Virus record (IMG/VR): IMGVR_UViG_3300023179_000473 | Span: 1-25,295 of that record | From: a virus | Reading direction: 5' to 3' (one strand) | DNA: 25,295 nucleotides | Part shown: positions 6,985 through 12,442 of the stretch, one piece after another | Numbering within the stretch: position 1 is the first letter of the stretch | Layout of the letters: the number at the start of each line of letters is the position of its first letter | Notes under the pieces: generated by a model | Seen by the model: the letters and a program-made list of their open reading frames with translations, nothing else | Databases searched by the model: none | Told to the model about the DNA's origin: nothing | Program-made: the position numbers and the translations under genes

Positions 6985-7527
6985 ATGAACACTGAGATAA
7001 TAGACGAACCGCGTGACGGTTTCAAGTGGCGCCATGAGCGCAAGCCGATTGCGCCTAAAGTGCGCTTCGCAGTTTTCCAGCGCGACGGTTTCACCTGTCA
7101 ATATTGCGGAGCTGTCGCGCCGGACGTGGTGCTTCATTGCGACCATATTGAGCCGGTTTCAAAAGGCGGCGGAAACCAGAAAGAAAACCTCGTCACTGCT
7201 TGCGTAGATTGCAACATCGGCAAGGGCGCAAAGCGGCTTCTGAGTGAAAGTGAGCGAGAAATTCGCGCCTTGGTAAACAGGGGTTATAGGCGCGTTACGG
7301 AGCCACTTCTGAGAAAGCTAAAGCCGATTGCGGCCATACTGATTGGGCGGTTTGGAGACGATCCGAATGGCGATTACATGGATGAATTGTTGAGCCTGCA
7401 CAAATACGGCGTTGACTGTTTGACGATGACCTATTGCGCCCGAATTACGCCAAGCCCTCGCGATTTTTGGGACGACGCCCTCGATTGCGACGATATTGCG
7501 GGGGAGTTGTTCAATGGCGCGCATTAG
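6985..7527 (+). CDS. HNH endonuclease with an extra C-terminal domain
   Basis: 180 residues. An HNH module occupies about residues 20-85: FAVFQRDGFTCQYCG (first knuckle CQYC), HCDHIEPVSKGGGN (catalytic DHI), NLVTACVDCNIGKG (Asn and second knuckle CVDC). The remaining about 90 residues (from LSESEREIRALVNRG to the end) are helical and unrecognised. This McrA-like arrangement is common in phage HNH proteins. It is preceded by a hairpin-containing gap rather than an overlap, so it may be a separate transcription or insertion unit. Its 3' end overlaps the next gene by 14 bases. Confidence 0.85.
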   Translation: MNTEIIDEPRDGFKWRHERKPIAPKVRFAVFQRDGFTCQYCGAVAPDVVLHCDHIEPVSKGGGNQKENLVTACVDCNIGKGAKRLLSESEREIRALVNRGYRRVTEPLLRKLKPIAAILIGRFGDDPNGDYMDELLSLHKYGVDCLTMTYCARITPSPRDFWDDALDCDDIAGELFNGAH

Positions 7528-8500
7528 GTCGATACATCCCGGCATTTACACTGACGAGGCTTGGGCAGGCGTTTCAATTCCCGCCAGGTGGTTTGCCAAG
7601 GGAATTTGCACTGAGGCTGACGATAACGGCGTGTTTGAATGGAAGCCGCTTCAACTGAAGATGCGGATTTTTCCAGCTGATAACGTGGACCTTGTGGCGC
7701 TCTTGGAAGAGCTGGAATCCGCAGGGATCATCAAACGGTTTACGGGTGAGGGTCGCTCTTTGGGCGCCGTCCGCAATTTCTGCAAATATCAGAGACCGAG
7801 GAAGCCGAAAGCGTGGTTTCCCATAACGCCTGAAGTCGGAAAGTTTGTGGCGCTGGGCTACGAAATAACCGAACTTGACGAAGATGAGGCCGAGCGGGTT
7901 CCGAAAAAGTCCGAACCCGAAGCCGTTAAAGCTTTGCCCGTTCCGAAAAAGTCCGAAAAGTCTCCGCAGATGGAGGATGGAGGAGGGAGAAGAAAGATAG
8001 AAGCTAACGCTTCTTTGTCGCCGGGAGCGACGAAAAGAACCTATCCCGAAGGGTTTGAGGTGGTCTGGAAAGCCTATCCCCACACGCAGGGCCGATCATC
8101 CAAGCCGGAGAGCCTGAAACTCTGGGCCAAGATGCCAAACGACGAAAAGGCCGGGCTGCTCGGAGCCATCCGCCGGTTTACGCCGCAGGTGGAAAAGATT
8201 TGCGGGGGCTGCGGTGCGCCTGACATGGCTGTCTGGCTGCGACAGGGAAAGCACCTCGGCTGGATAGAGGCCGAGGCCACTAGGCCGACTGCTGTGACGT
8301 TTACGGGGCCGCAGGATGTCCGATTGGCGGTAGTCCAGGCCAAGGGCGAAGGCTTTGCATCGGCCTATCTCGACCATTGCAAATGGGATGAGGAATTGAG
8401 ACAGTTGCTGGCCAAGACAGACACGGCGGCAACAACGCTAGGCCGGGAAGTTGGGCGCGTCCTTCAGGAGCAAGGCGTGTCGATCGGCAGGATGTCCTGA
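7514..8500 (+). CDS. Phage replication initiator-like protein (winged HTH plus C-terminal domain)
   Basis: 328 residues starting MARIRSIHPGIYTDEAW. Residues 1-110 match by eye the N-terminal domain of many phage replication proteins: RSIHP, ARWFAKGICTEADDNGVFEW, and LLEELESAGIIKRF, a winged-helix pattern, then a YQRPRKPK basic strip. A charged linker (about 125-180) contains the six-residue unit VPKKSE twice. The C-terminal part (from GFEVVWKAYPH) resembles the DNA-binding or helicase-loader-interacting tail of such proteins. The ATG at 7514 has GGGAG 7 bases upstream, better than the ATG six codons earlier. A possible origin lies inside the linker-coding part, as in lambda O. Probable role: origin recognition and loading of a helicase. 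Confidence 0.7.
   Translation: MARIRSIHPGIYTDEAWAGVSIPARWFAKGICTEADDNGVFEWKPLQLKMRIFPADNVDLVALLEELESAGIIKRFTGEGRSLGAVRNFCKYQRPRKPKAWFPITPEVGKFVALGYEITELDEDEAERVPKKSEPEAVKALPVPKKSEKSPQMEDGGGRRKIEANASLSPGATKRTYPEGFEVVWKAYPHTQGRSSKPESLKLWAKMPNDEKAGLLGAIRRFTPQVEKICGGCGAPDMAVWLRQGKHLGWIEAEATRPTAVTFTGPQDVRLAVVQAKGEGFASAYLDHCKWDEELRQLLAKTDTAATTLGREVGRVLQEQGVSIGRMS
7895..8014 (+). other. Candidate replication origin inside the initiator-like gene
   Basis: Two identical 18-base direct repeats GTTCCGAAAAAGTCCGAA lie at 7898-7915 and 7940-7957 (42-base period). The first is embedded in a perfect inverted repeat CGGGTTC/GAACCCG (7895-7901, 7913-7919). The second is followed at once by a further CCGAAAAGT unit. 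Downstream, 7968-8003 is a 36-base stretch with no C and only three T on this strand, then a hairpin AGAAGC-TAAC-GCTTCT (7999-8014). Iterons followed by a strand-asymmetric tract within the initiator gene is the layout of the lambda origin. The repeats do encode a repeated peptide, so a protein-level cause is possible. Confidence 0.5.
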
Positions 8501-8534
8501 CCGATAGGGATTAATCATCAACGGGAGACGAAAA

Positions 8535-8810
8535 ATGAGCGTTATCGACATGACTGTTTTCGAAAAGCTGAACGCCAGGATCAAAGCGTTAGAAGCCAAC
8601 GCCGGGTTTTTGGAGGAGGACTTTGAACCTCTGGAAGCCTCCGTCCTGAGCGACTGGATGTGCGAAATGGAGGACCGGATCGACTGCCTGGAGGATGACG
8701 CCGAGGCGGCGATGTGGGCGGACAACTCGCGAGACTGGCGCGTGGTGGCGCTTTCCATTGCGGCGATGGCCTGCCTGACGGTGTTCATGGTTGCGGTGGT
8801 GATGGCATGA
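8535..8810 (+). CDS. Coiled-coil membrane-anchored protein, 91 aa
   Basis: Starts MSVIDMTVFEKLNARIKALE: an acidic coiled-coil-like N-terminal part (about 5-65, many Glu/Asp and Leu). A single hydrophobic segment (VVALSIAAMACLTVFMVAVV) follows to the C-terminus. This is a tail-anchored layout with the soluble part probably in the cytoplasm. A GGGAG sits 8-9 bases before the ATG. It shares its architecture with the gene at 9043-9240. Function unknown; a link to host membrane or lysis timing is speculation. Confidence 0.65.
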   Translation: MSVIDMTVFEKLNARIKALEANAGFLEEDFEPLEASVLSDWMCEMEDRIDCLEDDAEAAMWADNSRDWRVVALSIAAMACLTVFMVAVVMA

Positions 8811-9046
8811 CCGAGGTTGTGAACAACGGCCAACTGAAGGCCATCATCGAACGCATTGAATGCCTGGAGACTGACAAGGAAGCCGTCGCCACTGACATCA
8901 AGGAGGTTTATCACGAGGCCAAGGGCAACGGCTTTGACGTAAGGACCATCCGCAAGGTGGTTCGGTTGCTCAAACAGGACCGGGCCAAGCGGGCGGAGGA
9001 TGCGGCCATGCTTGACCTTTACCTGACTGCAATAGGTGAGGCATGA
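8807..9046 (+). CDS. gapR: GapR-like DNA-binding protein (DUF2312)
   Basis: 79 residues. Starting at MTEVVNNGQLKAIIERIECLE, the sequence follows the DUF2312/GapR family almost along its full length: GQLKAIIERIE, then IKEVYHEAKGNGFDVRTIRKVVRLLKQD, then a final helix AAMLDLYLTAIG. GapR is an alphaproteobacterial nucleoid protein that clamps overtwisted DNA ahead of forks and polymerases and stimulates type II topoisomerases. The start is fixed by the ATGA overlap with the upstream gene. A phage copy could help relieve supercoiling during phage replication or compete with host GapR; that is inference. Coupled by ATGA to the next membrane protein. Confidence 0.9.
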   Translation: MTEVVNNGQLKAIIERIECLETDKEAVATDIKEVYHEAKGNGFDVRTIRKVVRLLKQDRAKRAEDAAMLDLYLTAIGEA

Positions 9047-9240
9047 GCGACCAACTAGACAGCGTGCGCCTTCGCGCCCTGCAAACCCGGCAAGAGCGAC
9101 TGAGCGACGAGATTGAACTGCACTGCGAGCAACTGGACGACGACGACAAGCGCCTGACCCGTCTTGAATGGGCGGTCATTGCGATAAACGCCTGTCTGGT
9201 GGCAATGTTCGGCCTGATCGTCTGGGGGTTGCTGCGATGA
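9043..9240 (+). CDS. Small coiled-coil membrane protein, 65 aa
   Basis: Starts MSDQLDSVRLRALQTRQERL; residues 1-42 form a charged coiled-coil-like helix, and residues about 43-64 (WAVIAINACLVAMFGLIVWG) a single transmembrane segment ending in LLR. Same architecture as the 8535-8810 product, with the gapR-like gene between them. ATGA overlaps at both ends. No family recognised. Confidence 0.62.
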   Translation: MSDQLDSVRLRALQTRQERLSDEIELHCEQLDDDDKRLTRLEWAVIAINACLVAMFGLIVWGLLR

Positions 9241-9482
9241 CCAAAGCCCAAACCATAGCCAACCTATCCGCCACTGCCGTAGGCCATGCCGACGCCCTGA
9301 GCCGCTATTTGCTGGTTATCAAGCCGGATGACTTGGAGGCTATGCGGGAACTGCTCATAAGGGCATTCGAGGCGCTGCTGCATTTGTTGGAAACTATGGA
9401 CGCTATCAAACGCCTAGCCCCTGTATCAGCGGCTGAAGGCGAAGAGCGGGCAATCAAAACCAGGGAGGGATTGACGATATGA
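9237..9482 (+). CDS. Hypothetical helical protein, 81 aa
   Basis: Starts MTKAQTIANLSATAVGHADA. Predicted all-helical with a leucine-rich middle (MRELLIRAFEALLHLLETM), soluble rather than clearly membrane-spanning. The start is fixed by the ATGA overlap with the membrane protein gene and the stop overlaps the next ATG. No family recognised. Confidence 0.6.
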   Translation: MTKAQTIANLSATAVGHADALSRYLLVIKPDDLEAMRELLIRAFEALLHLLETMDAIKRLAPVSAAEGEERAIKTREGLTI

Positions 9483-9706
9483 CACTGCTCATTCAACGCC
9501 TGGCGGAAGTCATCGACGGCGAGCTGATCGCGCAAGGCAAAGGCCTGGACGGCATCGACGCAGAACGGCTTGCAGAGGGAGCCCTAGAATACCTCTGGGG
9601 CGCTCTGATAGATGCCGGCTGGATACAATCCTCGCAGTGGATCGCCGACGGCATGGCCAAGTCGAGGCCGGACAAGCCGCAGTTGGGGATCAACTATGAC
9701 ATCTGA
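9479..9706 (+). CDS. Hypothetical protein, 75 aa
   Basis: Starts MTLLIQRLAEVIDGELIAQG and ends PDKPQLGINYDI. Helical, acidic, with a hydrophobic core segment LAEGALEYLWGALIDAGW. Overlaps the previous gene by ATGA and the NusG-like gene by 11 bases. No family recognised. Confidence 0.6.
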   Translation: MTLLIQRLAEVIDGELIAQGKGLDGIDAERLAEGALEYLWGALIDAGWIQSSQWIADGMAKSRPDKPQLGINYDI

Positions 9707-10211
9707 GCGGGTGACATGGCATGTGGCCCGCGTGGTGTCTGGCCGGGAAATGGCCGCTACGGCGGATTTTCGGCGGATAGGGGGCGAAGCATGGTTCCCC
9801 CGTCAAACCCGCTGGAAGCGGACCAAGCGGGGTCGTGAGCGGGCGCTATCCGCTGTCCTGCCGGGCTATGTGTTTTTTGTCCTGCCGCAAGGCTGGCAAG
9901 ACGTGGACGCGCCTATAGACGGGCTGGTCAATCTGCTTCGCCAAGGTCGCAATCTGGCGCGGATTGACACAGAATGGATCGAGGAAACACTATCCGCCGA
10001 GGCGCGCGGGAATTTTGACGGAACCAAGGACCAGGGCGCCCAGACCTATTGCGTAGGGCAGAGGGTTCGCATTCTTGCTAATGCGTTTGCCGATCGGCTG
10101 GCGGTCATTACGCGGGTAGGGCCTAAGGAGGTGCAAGCGGATTTACAGGCCACGGGATGGCTCAAAGGTCACCGCGTAACCCTATCGCGCGGGGACGTTG
10201 CGCCGGCGTGA
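9696..10211 (+). CDS. NusG-like transcription antitermination factor
   Basis: 171 residues starting MTSERVTWHVARVVSGREM. The N-terminal NGN domain is seen as WHVARVVSGREMAA at 8-21, EAWFPRQTRWKR at 31-42, and LPGYVFFVLP near 55-64, the hallmark G-Y-[VL]-F of NusG/RfaH. A KOW-like segment starts about 118 (YCVGQRVRILANAFADRLAVI). NusG family proteins bind RNA polymerase and increase processivity; specialised paralogues such as RfaH act on single operons. Here it is the last gene of the early plus-strand operon, just before a long untranslated stretch, which fits a factor that lets polymerase cross terminators into late genes. GGGG sits 7 bases before the ATG. Confidence 0.85.
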   Translation: MTSERVTWHVARVVSGREMAATADFRRIGGEAWFPRQTRWKRTKRGRERALSAVLPGYVFFVLPQGWQDVDAPIDGLVNLLRQGRNLARIDTEWIEETLSAEARGNFDGTKDQGAQTYCVGQRVRILANAFADRLAVITRVGPKEVQADLQATGWLKGHRVTLSRGDVAPA

Positions 10212-10406
10212 CAAATCAGGTAACGTCACGGCGCGGTCATGCTTTCGGCGGATAGCCTCGCATTACCGGGCGCCCGCTTCGTGCGAAGGCGCCACGGTGG
10301 CAAGTCGTGACCAAAGAGACGCCGGGGCCGCTTCCCTCCCGTTGATGCCCGGCCAGGCCCGCTAGCGTGTGTTCCGCTAGTTCGCAGAAGCGATAATGAG
10401 GCCGCC
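10212..10406. other. 195-base non-coding stretch between convergent genes
   Basis: No credible gene in either direction: only 12-23-codon frames on the plus strand and low-quality reading on the minus. It holds a perfect hairpin CTAGCG (10362-10367)/CGCTAG (10375-10380) with a 7-base loop, and a GCCGGG (10321-10326)/CCCGGC (10348-10353) pairing. No T-run follows either, so they are not classical terminators, though they lie between the NusG-like gene and the convergent XRE gene, where a bidirectional termination or antitermination site would be expected. I checked for a tRNA and did not find a cloverleaf. Confidence 0.4.
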
Positions 10407-10646
10407 CTATTTGCCCAGCCCATCCAGGCCACACGGCGGAAGGGCTCCGGCCAGCATCATGTCAAGCGCCACGGCGGCGCACGGATGAACACTTGCAGAG
10501 CCCGTCTCGTAGGCTCTGATCGCCTTTCCAGGGTCCAGAGGACCAAAGCCAAGCGCGCGGCCAAGCTCTGCGCGGCGCAGGTCGCGGCCAAGGCCCCAAC
10601 GGATGCCAAGGGCGGTTCTGGCGGTTCGGATACGTTCGGGGGTCAT
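10407..10646 (-). CDS. XRE-like helix-turn-helix protein, 79 aa
   Basis: Starts MTPERIRTARTALGIRWGLG. The pattern MTPERIRTARTALG, then RRAELGRALGFG, then IRAYETGSASVHP, then VALDMMLAG is the shape of small XRE/HigA-type regulators, with the HTH at about 20-45. The start was chosen for its overlap with the upstream stop (ATGA) and because the family begins with MTPE. It is the last gene of a minus-strand block facing the early operon. Possible regulator of late or accessory genes; no partner toxin is evident. Confidence 0.68.
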   Translation of the reverse strand: MTPERIRTARTALGIRWGLGRDLRRAELGRALGFGPLDPGKAIRAYETGSASVHPCAAVALDMMLAGALPPCGLDGLGK

Positions 10647-10900
10647 TGGCCGTTTGCTCGTCTGGACAGAATGCCGCTTGCCGCGTGTGCCATGTCTACA
10701 TAGCGGCCGGTAAACTCGCCGTTGTAGGTTGTTGTAATTGACCACGCCTTGCGCGAACCAACTTTTACGCCGCGCATCCAGCCAAAAATTTGGCCGCTCT
10801 GGTCTTCAATTTGGTAGTCTCCGTCATGCGGATGAGCAACAAGCAAAACGCCAGAGCCCGGCACTCTGATCTGGCGGCCAAACATGGGACCGTTAATCAT
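10643..10900 (-). CDS. Hypothetical protein, 85 aa, beta-rich
   Basis: Starts MINGPMFGRQIRVPGSGVLL and contains short strands and turns (HPHDGDYQIEDQSGQIFGW, SITTTYNGEFTGRYV). GGAGG lies 8 bases upstream of the ATG at 10900, a strong start signal. It overlaps the XRE-like gene by ATGA, so the two are probably co-translated. No family recognised; pairing with an XRE protein might hint at a two-gene module, but nothing in the sequence names it a toxin. Confidence 0.62.
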   Translation of the reverse strand: MINGPMFGRQIRVPGSGVLLVAHPHDGDYQIEDQSGQIFGWMRGVKVGSRKAWSITTTYNGEFTGRYVDMAHAASGILSRRANGQ

Positions 10901-10933
10901 TGATCTTCCCTCCAAGGGCCTAATCACCCACAA

Positions 10934-10958
10934 AACAGCCCCAGGATCCGGGGCTGTT
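10934..10958 (-). terminator. Intrinsic terminator of the minus-strand basic protein gene
   Basis: A perfect 9-bp stem, AACAGCCCC (10934-10942) with GGGGCTGTT (10950-10958), 7-base loop. Read on the minus strand, the second arm ends in GCTGTTTTG, giving a short T-run, so it is oriented to end transcription of the gene at 10969-11160, whose stop is 10 bases upstream. Confidence 0.8.
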
Positions 10959-10968
10959 AAGTGAGGGG

Positions 10969-11160
10969 TTAAGCCTTGGCCTTTCTGGCCTTTGCCGCCT
11001 TCTTGGCTGCGGCGCTGCGCTTCTTGTAGGCTTTGACCTCGGCGGCCAATTTGGCGCGGAAAGCAACATGACGGCGGGCGCTGTCGTAAGCGGCAAGCGC
11101 CGTGTAATGCGGGCTTTCCCGGCGAATTTGGCGGTAGTAGTGAGCGACGGCGGTGTTCAT
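10969..11160 (-). CDS. Small Lys/Ala-rich basic protein, 63 aa
   Basis: Starts MNTAVAHYYRQIRRESPHYT. The C-terminal third is a run of Lys and Ala (AYKKRSAAAKKAAKARKAKA), resembling histone H1-like or DNA-condensing tails. A perfect AGGAGG 8 bases before the ATG and its own intrinsic terminator point to strong, independent expression. A DNA or RNA binding role is likely from charge alone; the partner is unknown. Confidence 0.72.
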   Translation of the reverse strand: MNTAVAHYYRQIRRESPHYTALAAYDSARRHVAFRAKLAAEVKAYKKRSAAAKKAAKARKAKA

Positions 11161-11239
11161 CGGGTAATCCTCCTGTTTCTACTGCCTTAGCCCGACAACC
11201 GTTTCCGGCGCCGGGCTTTAGGGGGAATGGGTGGGGCGG

Positions 11240-11452
11240 TTAGGCCGTCAATGCCGCCAGCCCGCGAAAGGCTTTAATGTTGGCTTCGACTTCGCCCAGG
11301 CTGTCAAACCAGCGGGCCTGACCAAAGCCAGCGCCCGAAAAGCGCGTTGACAGGACGCACCAACGGCCAGCAAGGCGGCTAACAAAATACGATACGCCCC
11401 GGTGGGTGGTTTCGTAAGCCGGGCCGGCGGCGGTTTCGGTCATCTGGATCAT
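11240..11452 (-). CDS. Hypothetical protein, 70 aa
   Basis: Starts MIQMTETAAGPAYETTHRGV. Looks like a compact beta-alpha fold: GVSYFVSRLAGRWCVLSTRF, then ARWFDSLGEVEANIKAF. GGGAG precedes the first ATG by 8 bases, favouring 11452 over the ATG three codons later. It is the first gene of the minus-strand block, just after a divergent promoter region. No family recognised. Confidence 0.65.
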   Translation of the reverse strand: MIQMTETAAGPAYETTHRGVSYFVSRLAGRWCVLSTRFSGAGFGQARWFDSLGEVEANIKAFRGLAALTA

Positions 11453-11496
11453 TGCTCTATCTCCCGTTAGGCCGGACCCGCTGGCCCGATGAGGAG

Positions 11497-11567
11497 ACAA
11501 TACGCCGTCACGTCGGTTTGTAAATAGGAAAACGACGTATCATCCGGTTTTTTCCGGGCTGGATACG
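11497..11567. promoter_or_regulatory. Divergent promoter with operator-like dyad and leader hairpin
   Basis: Minus strand: TTTACA (complement of 11519-11524), a 16-base spacer, then TATTGT (complement of 11497-11502), about 45 bases before the gene starting at 11452. Plus strand: TATCAT (11538-11543, five of six match to TATAAT) with TTGTAA 14 bases upstream, serving the gene at 11593. A dyad ACGTCGGTTT (11510-11519)/AAAACGACGT (11529-11538), 9 of 10 matching, covers both -35 regions and looks like an operator. Next to it CGTATC..CCGG-TTTTTT-CCGG..GATACG (11536-11567) can fold in the late leader. Promoter calls are by eye. Confidence 0.55.
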
Positions 11568-11592
11568 ACAACTAGTCGGAAAGGACTAAAAC

Positions 11593-12012
11593 ATGGGTAT
11601 CACGAACCTCGACAGCCTCACGCTCTCGGGCTCTCTCGTCGTCGGCGGCAATGCCGTCCCGGCTGCTGCGACTATCACTGTCGGCGCTGAAAGCACGAAC
11701 GTCCGCGCTATCACCATCGTCATGCGCGACGGCTCTGGCGCTGCAATGGCCACCCGCGCGGTTCTGACCCTCGTGGTCCTGGCTGACGCCAACGGCGATG
11801 CGTTCGCGACCACCGGCGGCTCGACCGGCATCGCCATTGGAACCAACGGCGCCCTGCTCACTGTCGTGGCGAAAAAGCAGTTTACGCTCATCACTGAGGC
11901 GGATGGCACTGCGGACCTGACATACACCGATACGGGCACAGAATCCTGCTTCCTCGGCGTGGTTCTCCCAACCGGCGAGCTGGTCATTTCTGCGGCCATG
12001 ACGAACACCTAA
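11593..12012 (+). CDS. Putative structural protein upstream of the terminase, 139 aa
   Basis: Starts MGITNLDSLTLSGSLVVGGN. Almost wholly beta-prone with Ala, Thr, Val and Gly, and no charged clusters: TITVGAESTNVRAITIVMRD, then LVVLADANGDAF, then ADLTYTDTGTESCFLGVVLP. Proteins of this look occur at the head of phage late modules and are often virion or fibre components, but I cannot name a family. AAGGA lies 7 bases before the ATG. It is the first gene after the divergent promoter, so probably the first late product. Confidence 0.7.
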   Translation: MGITNLDSLTLSGSLVVGGNAVPAAATITVGAESTNVRAITIVMRDGSGAAMATRAVLTLVVLADANGDAFATTGGSTGIAIGTNGALLTVVAKKQFTLITEADGTADLTYTDTGTESCFLGVVLPTGELVISAAMTNT

Positions 12013-12022
12013 GAGGCCTGAC

Positions 12023-12442
12023 TTGCCAGTTCTCGAAAACCGCAAGCAAGAGCTATACGCTCAAGGCCTCGCTAGGGGGGAACCCCAGATGAAGGCCTAC
12101 GAAAACGCGGGATACAAACCGCTGGAAAGTGCGGCGTCGAGGCTGGCAAGTCAGGTTAAGGTGCTCGCGCGCGTTCGCGAATTGCAGGCAGCTTCGGCAG
12201 AGCGGGCCGAAGTGACGGCGGCGGAATTGTCTGACCAGCTCGAAGACATCCGCAAAAAGGCCCTCGAAGCGAACCAGATGGGCGCCGCCGCTCAAGCCGT
12301 CATGGGCCGGGCCAAACTGCACGGCCTGATCATCGACAAGGCCGAGGTCAAGGACGTTACCCCGATTGATCCCGCTGCACGCCAAGCGGAGATTGACCGG
12401 CTTCTAGCCAAAAGGGGCGGCCATCTCCGTGCTGTCTCCTGA
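12023..12442 (+). CDS. terS: Terminase small subunit
   Basis: 139 residues starting with a TTG codon (MPVLENRKQELYAQGLARGE). The N-terminal HTH pattern, KQELYAQGLARGEPQMKAYENAGYKPLESAASRLAS, is the family signature of small terminases that recognise the packaging site. A coiled-coil-like stretch (about 50-95) would drive ring assembly. There is no in-frame ATG until codon 23, which would delete the HTH, and GAGG sits 6 bases before the TTG, so the TTG start is preferred. It overlaps the large subunit start by 14 bases, the usual TerS-TerL order. Confidence 0.88.
   Translation: MPVLENRKQELYAQGLARGEPQMKAYENAGYKPLESAASRLASQVKVLARVRELQAASAERAEVTAAELSDQLEDIRKKALEANQMGAAAQAVMGRAKLHGLIIDKAEVKDVTPIDPAARQAEIDRLLAKRGGHLRAVS

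Noticed and set aside
10212-10406. tRNA gene in the non-coding gap
   Set aside because: Short GC stems exist, but no T-loop sequence, anticodon arm or 7-bp acceptor at the right spacing could be assembled.
10226-10434. Two minus-strand frames of 65-68 codons in the non-coding gap
   Set aside because: Low-complexity Arg/Gly/Ser translations with no ribosome site, overlapping the 3' end of the XRE gene in other frames.
11189-11219. AGCCCG/CGGGCT hairpin as a terminator of the 11240-11452 gene
   Set aside because: Only 6 bp with a 17-base loop and no T-run on the minus strand; too weak to call.
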